Of a stretch of 64,000 nt of DNA, positions 8,659 to 16,744 are shown one piece after another. Numbering within the stretch: the first letter of the stretch is position 1; each line of letters begins with the position of its first letter. The notes beneath the pieces are model-generated. The model saw only the letters and a program-made list of their open reading frames with translations, did no database searches and was not told the origin of the DNA. The DNA is from Pelagomonas calceolata (Eukaryota > Sar > Pelagophyceae > Pelagomonadales > Pelagomonadaceae): contig CAKKNE010000004.1 of NCBI GenBank assembly GCA_918797485.1, forward strand, positions 2,356,001 through 2,420,000, in the 5' to 3' direction. A program made the position numbers and the translations under genes.

Positions 8659-9192
8659 ATGGCCGACCCCACGCCACCGTCCCCCGCGAAAGACGACGAC
8701 GACGCCAGCGACGGCGGCGACGAGGATCTATTGAAAGTGGACCTCCTCGCGACGCTGGACGACGCGCTCGCGTACATCCATCAAAGCTTTCCGCAAGACG
8801 ACGAGGCGGGCAAGGTACGAGCGCGGGACGCCGCGCTGCGCGTCGCGGACGATCTTCTTGGAGGCGACCCGGCCGGCCGCGATCTGATGGACGACGCGAT
8901 CGACGTCCTGCAGACGCGCACCCTAAAGCGCGTCACGGCGCGGCCCTCGGGGCGAAGCTTCGTTGCTGTGGATGCGGCCTTCGGCGGGACGAATGGAGGC
9001 CGCTACGCATGTTGGACAGACTTCTGCACCTGCGAGAAATTTGGGGAGGCGGCGGCGCGCGTTTCTACGAAAGTGCTCTGCAAGCACATGCTCGCCGCGA
9101 GATTGGCGCCCCTCTGTTCAAAAATGGAGGCCCAGGACATTTCTGATGATCAGTACCATTCTTACATCTCTTGTCGCTATGTTGAACTGTAA
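8659..9192 (+). CDS. ZSWIM7: SWIM zinc-finger protein, ZSWIM7/SWS1-like
   Basis: 177 residues. The C-terminal half holds a SWIM finger: CTCEKFGEAA, then LCKHMLAARLAPLC (C-x-C ... C-x-H). The following EAQDISDDQYHSYI matches the end of ZSWIM7/SWS1. That family is the SWIM partner in Shu-type complexes, which promote Rad51 filament assembly in homologous recombination in the nucleus. The N-terminus is acidic (DDDDASDGGDED). Its stop lies 5 bases from that of the convergent EF-hand gene, so the 3' UTRs must overlap. Confidence 0.8.
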   Translation: MADPTPPSPAKDDDDASDGGDEDLLKVDLLATLDDALAYIHQSFPQDDEAGKVRARDAALRVADDLLGGDPAGRDLMDDAIDVLQTRTLKRVTARPSGRSFVAVDAAFGGTNGGRYACWTDFCTCEKFGEAAARVSTKVLCKHMLAARLAPLCSKMEAQDISDDQYHSYISCRYVEL

Positions 9193-9197
9193 TAAAA

Positions 9198-9638
9198 TTA
9201 AGATTCGTGCACAATGTATCCCTGGGCGTCGACGCGCCCCCGCATCGTCAACCGGTCGCCCGTCAAATCATCAATACCGTCGCCGTCCAGGTCGCCGCGC
9301 AGCTTGTCCGCCATGTACGCGCCCACGATGCGATTCAGCTCCGCGTTCGTGTTGCCCGCCTCCTTTATAGATAGGTCCCCGTCGCCGTCCTCGTCGGACA
9401 TACGCCACGCCTCGGCGAGCACCGGCTCCAAATCGGGGTCGCGCGACAGGTGCGGCGCCCCGCTCATCTTGAGCATCTCCCGCACGAAGTGGTCGAGCTC
9501 GGGCTTGTTTACTCTACCGTCCTCGTCCGTGTCGAGCATCCCATGATACACTTCTCCCATCGAGAGCTCCGCGTCCTCGGCCCGTATCCGGAGGCAGGCC
9601 AGGGCGGCGGCGAGGGCGGTCCTGAGGCCGGGGGCCAT
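9198..9638 (-). CDS. Secreted/luminal EF-hand protein, 146 aa
   Basis: Residues 1-22 form a signal peptide (LRTALAAALACLRIRAED). Three calcium loops follow: DTDEDGRVNKPE (about 37-48), DEDGDGDLSIKE (about 80-91) and DLDGDGIDDLTG (about 115-126). The last lies near the C-terminus in a truncated EF-hand. Probably a calcium-binding protein of the endoplasmic reticulum or secretory pathway. The third loop resembles EF-hand loops followed by an Asp-rich turn rather than a full helix. Confidence 0.7.
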   Translation of the reverse strand: MAPGLRTALAAALACLRIRAEDAELSMGEVYHGMLDTDEDGRVNKPELDHFVREMLKMSGAPHLSRDPDLEPVLAEAWRMSDEDGDGDLSIKEAGNTNAELNRIVGAYMADKLRGDLDGDGIDDLTGDRLTMRGRVDAQGYIVHES

Positions 9639-9641
9639 CGC

Positions 9642-9699
9642 TGGCGTAAATGGGCTGCTTGCCGCCTCCGGGACCGCGCCGGTGGCGTAAATGGGCTGC
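9642..9699 (+). repeat. 17-bp direct repeat
   Basis: TGGCGTAAATGGGCTGC occurs exactly at 9642-9658 and 9683-9699, 41 bases apart, directly upstream of the luminal EF-hand gene. It includes the GGCTGC motif seen in other 5' regions of the window. Confidence 0.8.
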
Positions 9700-9865
9700 C
9701 CCCTTACGACTCCTGGTGTGGGGCGCAGAGTGTGGGTCGCTTGGTGGGCTGCGGCGCACGCAGTGGTTGCGTGCGTGTGTCAGTATGGCTGTGAGCCCTA
9801 CCGTTTTGGCCGCTACCCGAGCGCCGTCCGAGCTGTGCTTGCTCAGGTTCGTGCGGCGCTTCGTG

Positions 9866-9885
9866 CTAGTATGTCATTGCGCTAG
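9866..9885 (+). promoter_or_regulatory. CTAG-bounded upstream element, P4H gene
   Basis: CTAGTATGTCATTGCGCTAG, 20 bp, 190 bases upstream of the ATG at 10076. A variant closest to the copy at 13948. Confidence 0.4.
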
Positions 9886-10075
9886 TTTTGCTCTCCGCTC
9901 TTTGCTCTTCACTTGTTGCTCTTCACTAGTGCTGCGCTCAGCACGACAAGCCTAGTAGCCGTTTTCGCACCAATCTTCGATACGTGGTGTGACCAGCCAG
10001 TCTGCGGAACCGCTCTTACGCCTGTAGCCTGTACAGAGCGGTGCTCTCAAGGCTGAGCACACAAGAGACGCGCTC

Positions 10076-11176
10076 ATGGCAGCAATGAACGCGGACAACG
10101 AGGTCTTCTTGACGGTAGCGCTGCCCACGGACATAGTCACACGAGACTATCGCCTTCAATGCCTCCGGGAGGCGGACGGCGTGCGATCCGTCGTCGTCGA
10201 GGAGGACAGAGTACGATGCGGTCCCTTCGTGCTGGGAGACGAGGCCGCGGTGCCGCCGCTTCTGTACGCGTTCGCGTGCGCGGCCGCCGACGCGGGCGAG
10301 GACCCGGTCGTGACGTTCGACGAGGCCGAGGACTGCCTCGAGTTCCTGCGCGCGGTCGCGCAACAGCGGCCCGGCGCGGCGGCCGCAGCGGCAAAGACCA
10401 TCGCCGCCGTCGAGCGAAGCATCAGCGACTCGGCACCGCTGCCGGAAGCGGACCGCGCCGTCCACGAAGTGGGAGCCTTCCTGCCACACGAGTGTAGCAA
10501 GATCATTGAATACGCCGAGGCGCACGGCTTGGAGCGGGGCGCGCGGCATGCCGCGCACGCGACGACCGACGTGTCCTGTTTTGATGTACCACAGCTCCGG
10601 TGGGTCGCGGCCGCGTGTTCAGAGCGCGTCGTCCCGCTGCTCGCAAAGCTATTCGGCGTTGATGATCTAGTACTCGCCGACCTCTTCGTGGCCCGCTACG
10701 CGGCCGATGGCCAGCGGGCGCTCGAGGAACACGAGGACGGTTCGCCCTGGTCGTTCGTCGTGCCGCTCAATGACCGTTTCGAGGGGGGCGGCACGCAGTT
10801 CGTCGAGCTCGAGGGCGCGCCGATCTTCCGGCCGGCGGTCGGCGCGGCGCTGCTCTTCTCGGGCAAAAATCGCCACCGGGGCGTCGCCACGACGGAAGGG
10901 GTGCGCTACATTCTGGCCGGATTCGTCGACGTGCGCAAGGGCTTCGTGGACAAGCGCAAGCGGTCGCGAAGCCGGTCACCGCCGCCGGAATCGTCTCCGC
11001 AGTCGCGGAAGCGTGCGCGCGGCGCGGCGGCCTCGCCCGAGTCCTCGCAGAATCAGGGGGCGGCTGCGTTCGACGCCTGCGCTCGGGCCGCCCGCCCCGT
11101 GCTCCAGCAGCTCGCAGGCATGCCGGATGACCGCGCACGCCTCGCTCAGGCTGTGCTCGACGCGATTCCGGAGTAA
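10076..11176 (+). CDS. 2-oxoglutarate/Fe(II) dioxygenase, prolyl 4-hydroxylase type
   Basis: 366 residues. The catalytic fold spans about residues 200-285: FVARYAADGQ, the iron-binding H-x-D in EEHEDGSPWSFVV, FEGGGTQF, and the distal HRGVATTEGVRYIL supplying the second His and the 2-oxoglutarate Arg. The double-stranded beta-helix matches P4Hc. The tail carries basic RS-type stretches (KRKRSRSRSPPPE, SRKRARG) that look like a nuclear localisation signal, so a nuclear protein or RNA-factor substrate is possible. The N-terminal 130 residues resemble no family I know. Confidence 0.8.
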   Translation: MAAMNADNEVFLTVALPTDIVTRDYRLQCLREADGVRSVVVEEDRVRCGPFVLGDEAAVPPLLYAFACAAADAGEDPVVTFDEAEDCLEFLRAVAQQRPGAAAAAAKTIAAVERSISDSAPLPEADRAVHEVGAFLPHECSKIIEYAEAHGLERGARHAAHATTDVSCFDVPQLRWVAAACSERVVPLLAKLFGVDDLVLADLFVARYAADGQRALEEHEDGSPWSFVVPLNDRFEGGGTQFVELEGAPIFRPAVGAALLFSGKNRHRGVATTEGVRYILAGFVDVRKGFVDKRKRSRSRSPPPESSPQSRKRARGAAASPESSQNQGAAAFDACARAARPVLQQLAGMPDDRARLAQAVLDAIPE

Positions 11177-11215
11177 GTTGTATGCGTGTGTATTTCACGG
11201 TAATTTAAACAAAAA

Positions 11216-12142
11216 CTACGAGTCAAGCCAGTCCTGCACGAGCGCCACGAGGCCGACCAGCGCCACGTCGGTCCGCAGCGTCCGCGGCCCGAGCGTCACG
11301 AGGTCGAAGCCGTGCCGCCGGAGCGCGAGGAGCTCCCCGGGCTCCTCCCAGCCGCGGTCGGGGCCGACGCACAGGACCGCTTTTCCGCTCGCGTCCACGC
11401 CCTCCACTAACTCCCGGAGCCGCCGCGCGCGCGGCACTTCGGTCATGGCGCCCGTCGCGTCGTCGAGCGCCTCGAAGCCCTCGCCCCGGTCCGGGTGCGC
11501 CGCGAGTCGGAGTGCGTAGTCGTTCTCCGCCGCGGCCCGCAGCGCCGGCCGCAACGACCCCGCGAGCGCGACTCTGGGGAGCGCGCCGTCGCCGCTCTGC
11601 TCGGCGCCCTCGACGAGCAGGTCGCGGAGCTTCCCTGCCGGCGCGGCGCGCGGCACCGCGTCCCGTTTGAGGCCCTCGAGGAATTTGGCCCCGAAGTAGC
11701 TCCGCTCCGTCCGTTGCGCGCCGCACAACCACAAATTATCCACGCCGAGCGAAGATAACGTCGGCAGTATGCGTTTCAGCCGCAGCGGCGCGGGCAAGGC
11801 CAGGATCACGTCCAGGCGGGGGCGCGTCGCCGGCGTCGCCAACCCCTCGGGCAGCTCGAGCCGGAGCCGCCCTTGTCCGTCCAGCGCCGCGGCGCAGTCC
11901 GCGGCCCCTCCGTCGAGGACGCCGACTCGCAGCGTCGCGTTCGGCGGCGGCGCGCCGCGCCAGATGATTGTTTTCACGTGCTCCGCGCGCCGGTCGGCGG
12001 CGTCCAACGTCAATTGCGGCGCTGTCGCCTCCTCGGCCGTGAGGAAGAGGCGGTTCAGGTGTCGCCGCGTGAGCGGTCGGCGCGCGACGCGTTTCGCGAC
12101 GAGTGATAAGGCTGCGGGGAGCAGCATGAGCAGGCGGCGCAT
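11216..12142 (-). CDS. RsmE-type 16S rRNA m3U methyltransferase, organellar
   Basis: Members methylate N3 of U1498 in small-subunit rRNA. The SPOUT-fold signature lies at the C-terminus: CVGPDRGWEEPGELLAL, then GFDLVTLGPRTLRTDVAL, which maps to the RsmE IGPEGG(F/W) and LG-x-RILRTETA motifs. The N-terminus MRRLLMLLPAALSLVAKR looks like an organelle-targeting leader, consistent with plastid or mitochondrial ribosomes. 308 residues versus about 240 in bacteria; the extra length is leader plus a central insertion. Confidence 0.8.
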   Translation of the reverse strand: MRRLLMLLPAALSLVAKRVARRPLTRRHLNRLFLTAEEATAPQLTLDAADRRAEHVKTIIWRGAPPPNATLRVGVLDGGAADCAAALDGQGRLRLELPEGLATPATRPRLDVILALPAPLRLKRILPTLSSLGVDNLWLCGAQRTERSYFGAKFLEGLKRDAVPRAAPAGKLRDLLVEGAEQSGDGALPRVALAGSLRPALRAAAENDYALRLAAHPDRGEGFEALDDATGAMTEVPRARRLRELVEGVDASGKAVLCVGPDRGWEEPGELLALRRHGFDLVTLGPRTLRTDVALVGLVALVQDWLDS

Positions 12143-12547
12143 ATGTTATGTACGTGGTTGCGCCGCGATGCCGCTTGCAGTCCAGTGCTCCTGCCTGGGT
12201 GGGGCAGCACTCTCGCTTATGGTTGCTCAGAGCTGGCGCAGCTTTGGCGTGGTCGCAGCGCAGCTATAGCACTGCGTCTATCGGCATTAATCGTTGCGTT
12301 TGCAATGTCAAGACGCCACCAAGCAGCTTTGCGAAGAGTTATGTTTTGGCGCTAGCGGCCTGTAAGACACTAGTATTTTCCAGCCTTTTGCGCCCCGGCA
12401 AGCGCAGCGGTGCAAAGAGCAGGGCGCGCGGGCTCACCGCATCGTCAAAGAGGCCCAAGACACCGCGGCAGCGATCGCTGCTGGTCTGCGGTCGCGTACG
12501 CTGCGCATAATTCGTATCCAGCTGACTCGCCGCGCGAGAGCACGACC
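12143..12547. other. Divergent intergenic region
   Basis: 405 bases between RsmE and UBA3. The only recognisable feature is the CTAG-bounded element at 12352-12373. Confidence 0.6.
12352..12373 (+). promoter_or_regulatory. CTAG-bounded upstream element, UBA3 gene
   Basis: CTAGCGGCCT then GTAAGACACTAG (22 bp), 174 bases upstream of the ATG at 12548. One of the best matches to the apparent consensus. Confidence 0.6.
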
Positions 12548-13849
12548 ATGGCGACCACCGACATCGACAAGTTACTCCTGAGGCCGACGCCCTTCGGATC
12601 TGAGTCAGGCGCTTTGGCTGTTGGTGAATTTGACCCGGGCAATGACACGCGGGAATTCCTCACCGAGACCTGCAAGGTTTTGGTAGTAGGCGCCGGCGGC
12701 CTCGGCTGCGAGGTCCTCAAAGATCTAGCCTTGTCCGGCTTTAGAGATGTAGAAGTGATCGACATGGACACGATCGACGTCTCGAACTTGAACAGGCAAT
12801 TTCTATTTCGACAGAAAGACGTCGGAAGGCCGAAGGCCGAGGTCGCCGCCGAGTTCATCAGAGAACGCGTGCCGCAGTGTAATGTGATCGCACACGTGGG
12901 CAAGGTCCAGGACAAGGACGCGGACTTTTATTCGCGATTCAACGTGGTTTGTAGCGGATTGGACAACGTCGAAGCGAGAAGGTGGCTCAACGCCATGCTC
13001 GTCGGCCTGGCGGAAGTGGATGATGAGGGCAACGTCATAGATCCGTCGCAAATCATACCCATGGTTGATGGGGGTACGGAAGGTTTTCGGGGCCAAGCGC
13101 GAGTCATCATTCCTCGATTCACGTCGTGCTTCGAGTGTTCGCTGGACTCCTTCCCGCCGCAGCGAACGTATCCACTCTGCACCATCGCGGAAACACCGAG
13201 ATTGCCGGAGCACTGCATCAGCTACGCGCAGCTCGTCGAGTGGCCAAAAACGAACCAACGGGCCATCGACACCGATTCGCCGGACGACATGAAGTGGCTC
13301 TTCGACGTCGCGTCCAAGCGCGCGTCCAAGTTCAACATCGAGGGCGTCACCTACATGAAGACGATGGGCGTCGTCAAGAACATTATTCCCGCCGTGGCGT
13401 CGACGAACGCTGTCGTAAGTGCGATGTGCGTCAACGAGGTGTTCAAGCTCATGTCCTTGTCGTCGCAAACTCTCAACACGTACCACATGTACATGGGGTC
13501 TACGGGCATCTATTCGCATACCTTTTGTTACGGGAAAAAGAACGACTGCCCCGTGTGTTCTTCTTGTGTCCGTACGGTGACTTGTTCTGCTACGAAAACT
13601 TTGGGCGAACTCGTGTCGGATTTAACGGAAGAGCCCCTCAAATTGAAAGCTCCTTCTCTAGCCACGGCCGACGCTACTCTGTACCTGAGGAAGCCGAAGT
13701 CGCTCGAAGCCGCGACGCGGCCGAACCTCGACAAGCCCTTGTCAGCTTTAGTGGCGAACAACGCGGAGATCACGGTCACGGACCCGGTCTTCCCGGGGGA
13801 CGTCGCGCTCACGCTGCGGGTGTGCTTCGCGCAGAACGGGGCGGCGTGA
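12548..13849 (+). CDS. UBA3: NEDD8-activating enzyme E1 catalytic subunit
   Basis: Forms the NEDD8 adenylate and thioester with its partner APPBP1, feeding cullin neddylation. 433 residues, single exon. The adenylation domain opens with KVLVVGAGGLGCEVLKDL and includes VEVIDMDTIDVSNLNRQFLF, the UBA3 form of the D-x-I-D motif. The catalytic Cys lies in YPLCTIAETPRLPEHC. The C-terminal E2-binding ubiquitin-like domain ends in VFPGDVALTLRVCF. The start MATTDIDKLL is the first ATG in a good context; a longer open frame begins at 12410. Confidence 0.93.
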   Translation: MATTDIDKLLLRPTPFGSESGALAVGEFDPGNDTREFLTETCKVLVVGAGGLGCEVLKDLALSGFRDVEVIDMDTIDVSNLNRQFLFRQKDVGRPKAEVAAEFIRERVPQCNVIAHVGKVQDKDADFYSRFNVVCSGLDNVEARRWLNAMLVGLAEVDDEGNVIDPSQIIPMVDGGTEGFRGQARVIIPRFTSCFECSLDSFPPQRTYPLCTIAETPRLPEHCISYAQLVEWPKTNQRAIDTDSPDDMKWLFDVASKRASKFNIEGVTYMKTMGVVKNIIPAVASTNAVVSAMCVNEVFKLMSLSSQTLNTYHMYMGSTGIYSHTFCYGKKNDCPVCSSCVRTVTCSATKTLGELVSDLTEEPLKLKAPSLATADATLYLRKPKSLEAATRPNLDKPLSALVANNAEITVTDPVFPGDVALTLRVCFAQNGAA

Positions 13850-14186
13850 GCGCGGTCCCCTCCTTAAGTGTAACGTTTATGATGATATGGCGCGGCAGCG
13901 ACGGCGTGCGGCTGGGTCTTTTGCGGATGGCTACGGTTTTTTTAGTCCTAGTATGTTTGCGCACTAGCTAGCTCCGCTGCGAGGCTGCTCTCGCGAGGGC
14001 GTTAAGGGTGCCAGCCCGGGCAGAGAAGGCGCGCAAAAATAGTGCACTGCTGCGGCGAGCCGGATTGCTGCGGCGCGCGAGCCGTGCAACGCCGCGCAGC
14101 ACGCCGTCCCCGCGAGCACTCGAGCAGTGCACCTGGCCCAGCAGCGAGGCCGCGACAAGCTCACGCAAATAGAGCACCAACCTAAA
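13850..14186. other. Intergenic region between UBA3 and CARM1
   Basis: 337 bases between two head-to-tail genes, holding the UBA3 terminator region and the CARM1 promoter. A CTAG-bounded variant lies at 13948-13967. Confidence 0.6.
13948..13967 (+). promoter_or_regulatory. CTAG-bounded upstream element, CARM1 gene
   Basis: CTAGTATGTTTGCGCACTAG, 20 bp, 219 bases upstream of the ATG at 14187, followed by a further CTAGCTAG-like run. Confidence 0.45.
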
Positions 14187-15552
14187 ATGTCGGCCCTCGA
14201 CCGCGCCACGGCCGACGAGACGGAGCGGCCGCCCGACCCAAGTGCCTTCGGCGTCTACTACGCGCGGCTGCAGCACCAGCAGAACATGCTGCAGGACGTG
14301 GTAAGGACGGACACGTACCGAAGGGCTATTGTGGGCAACGCGGATGATTTTAGGGGGAAGGTTGTGTTAGATGTCGGTGCTGGGACGGGAATTCTGTCGT
14401 TCTTCGCGGCACAGGCCGGCGCCGGGCGCGTCTACGCCGTCGAGGCGTCGGCCATGGCGGAAAGAGCGGCATCTCTAGCAGCGTCGCAGGGCAACGCTCG
14501 GTTAGCCCGCTACGCGCCGGACGAATCTCGAGCAAAAGCGGGCGCGCTGTCCACGTCGAAGCTCTCGGCGGACGCGGCCTGGGACGCCCTGGACCCGACG
14601 GCGCGCATCCACGTGGTCCGGGGCAAGGTGGAAGATGTTACTATACCTGAACACGTGGATGTTATTATATCAGAACCTCTTGGCACGGAACACAGCGTCT
14701 ACGTCAATACAAACAACCCGGATGACGACACACGCAAAACAATCCTACGCCGAGCCAAAACGGCCTTGAGAGATACGCACATAACTCAGCTCATTCCGAC
14801 GGGTTACTTACTATATACACACATCCCCATGTCGCGATAAAATCTCACTCACGTGTATAGGTTTCTTACTCGTCCACGAGCGCATGCTCGAGGCCTTTAT
14901 TAATGCAAGAGATAGGTTTTTGAAGAGTGGAGGCCTCGTCATGCCCTCGAGGGGCGACATATTTGCGCAGCCGATCACCGATGGTCAGTTGTGGCAAGAG
15001 CAGGAAGCCAAGGCAAGTTTCTGGCGTTCCCAAGATTTCCATGGGGTCGATCTGTCGGCGTTACATGATGCGGCCCTCGACGAGTACTTCGGCCAGGCGG
15101 TGGTCGGCTATTACCCGCCCGAGGCGGCTGTAAGTGACGACGTCGCGACGTACGCTTTTGATTTTGGCACTTGTAGTGTGCAAGACCTGCGGAAGTTCGA
15201 AATTCCTTTCTCGTTCCGCATTACGAAAACAGCAATACTCCACGGCTTCGGCTGCTGGTTCGATGCCCGTTTTGACGGGTCGACGGAAAGGGTAGTACTC
15301 TCGACGTCACCGAAAGCCCCGGGCACGCACTGGTACCAGTCTCGACTACTATTGCGACGGCCGATCGCCGTCAACCCCGGCCAATCTATCTCGGGTACCT
15401 TGTCATTTAAGGTTAACGACCGCCTGTCGTACGACGTTGAGGTGAATGTGGTCTTGGACGGGACGTCGGTGTCTTCGCACCAGCGCGTGCGTTTGGACGA
15501 CCAGATGTACCACTACCTGACGCCGGGCCAGCCCCAGGTGCCGCACGCGTGA
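14187..15552 (+). CDS. CARM1: Protein arginine methyltransferase 4 (CARM1), two exons
   Basis: Asymmetrically dimethylates arginine in histone H3 and RNA-binding proteins in the nucleus. Motif I is [20 protein letters not shown], then VYAVEAS. The double-E loop is split by an intron: ISEPLG ends exon 1 (14682) and [12 protein letters not shown] opens exon 2 (14861). Exon 2 carries [20 protein letters not shown] and the CARM1-type [10 protein letters not shown]. Reading [13 protein letters not shown] across the junction needs exon 1 to end after one base of a Gly codon, and only a GC donor (GCACGG) fits; the acceptor is TATAG. The intron is 178 bases. Spliced length is 395 residues. Confidence 0.9.
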
Positions 15553-15599
15553 AGAACGCGCCCTCCCCCTCTTACGTTTCGTAGTAAGACACAAGATTA

Positions 15600-16472
15600 T
15601 TACTCCATTCTATCGTATCGCGGCGGCGTGATGGCGAACTTCGCGTCGGCCGCGTGCCTCCTTTTATGTCCGCGGCCCGCGAAGAACAGCTTGTCGGGCC
15701 AGTGCGGTTTCTCGTGCCAATTCAGCTGGGGCAGCTCCACGGTCGCATCCGCCGGCAGCCGATCTAGTAACGGATCGAGCGACGGGCCGAGCGCGGCCTT
15801 GTCCGCCTTCGAAATTGGTAAAGCAACGGCTCTGACGGATGGGTCGTCGACGACGGCCAGCACCTCGTTGACCGAGCCGTCGCCGAAGGGCCGATAGATC
15901 TTCCCGCAGTCGCTCGCGAACGTCGCCATGTTCTCGACGACGCCCAGGATCGGTATATTAAACTTGCGCAGCATGCTCACGCCCCGCACGACGTCCGCGA
16001 CCGCGAGCTCCGACGGCGTCGTCACCACCACGCAACCGGAATAGTGCGCCCGCGCCGCTAAGGCGCGGGGAATTTCGCCCGTGCCCGGCGGCGTATCCAC
16101 TATAAGATCGTCCAGCCGGCCCCAGTCCGTCGTGTGGAGCAGCTGCACGGCGAGCTCGCCCGCGCCGCCCGCGCCCCGCGGGTCGATGTCCGCCTCGGAA
16201 TCCCACAACTCCCCAATGAACCCGAAGCTCATCAGCTTCATGTCACCAGCCTCGACGGGCGCCATGCGCCAGCCGTCAGTTGTGGGTGTGGCGCGTTTGT
16301 CTTCACCTAACTGCGTCGGCAGCGACGGGCCGTGCACGTCCGCGTCAAATATACCCACGCGGCGGCCGCGGCCGGCCAGGCGTCGCGCCAGCTCGAAGGC
16401 GACGGTAGATTTACCTACACCGCCCTTGCAGGATGTGACGCCGATGATGCGGCCGATTTGGGACGTGGCCAT
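15600..16472 (-). CDS. Mrp/HCF101-type P-loop Fe-S carrier ATPase
   Basis: 290 residues. Deviant Walker A is SCKGGVGKSTVAFELAR; IFDADVHGPSLP and LIVDTPPGTGEIPRAL follow, all typical of the Mrp/ApbC/NBP35 family, which carries Fe-S clusters to apoproteins. The usual C-x-x-C cluster site is absent: the stretch reads VENMATFASDCGKIYRPFG, closer to plastid HCF101 (F-D-A-D-G-K-x-Y-x-PFG). The HCF101 DUF59 and C-terminal DUF971 domains are not seen. No obvious leader at MATSQIGRI, so location is open. Stops are 47 bases from CARM1. Confidence 0.8.
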   Translation of the reverse strand: MATSQIGRIIGVTSCKGGVGKSTVAFELARRLAGRGRRVGIFDADVHGPSLPTQLGEDKRATPTTDGWRMAPVEAGDMKLMSFGFIGELWDSEADIDPRGAGGAGELAVQLLHTTDWGRLDDLIVDTPPGTGEIPRALAARAHYSGCVVVTTPSELAVADVVRGVSMLRKFNIPILGVVENMATFASDCGKIYRPFGDGSVNEVLAVVDDPSVRAVALPISKADKAALGPSLDPLLDRLPADATVELPQLNWHEKPHWPDKLFFAGRGHKRRHAADAKFAITPPRYDRME

Positions 16473-16641
16473 GGGGCTCTCTTGCTAGGACGATGTTGTC
16501 GTGCCGTTCAGTCCAAACGATTGCAGCGCTGCACAATGTTGTGACGTACACGCAATTAAACACTGCCGCACTCAACAACTCGAATGAATGTGCGCGTTCT
16601 CGCTGCGCGTGCTGCAAAAACGTCACTATTTTTTTGCCTAA

Positions 16642-16661
16642 CTAGCGGAAAGACACACTAG
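16642..16661 (+). promoter_or_regulatory. CTAG-bounded element near Mrp-like gene
   Basis: CTAGCGGAAAGACACACTAG, 20 bp, 170 bases from the Mrp-like ATG at 16472. Unlike most copies it faces away from that gene, so either orientation does not matter or it serves another transcript. Confidence 0.4.
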
Positions 16662-16744
16662 CAAAACTCTACGCCGTCGCTCCGAGGGTCAGCTCGGAGG
16701 CGACATACTCATTTTATCATTAAAACTTAAACTCCCAAGACGAG

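Larger units (their letters stand above)
9639..10075. other. Divergent intergenic region
   Basis: 437 bases. It contains the 17-bp direct repeat (9642 and 9683) and a CTAG-bounded element at 9866-9885. A GC-poorer, T-rich stretch lies at 9880-9950. No gene is supported. Confidence 0.6.
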
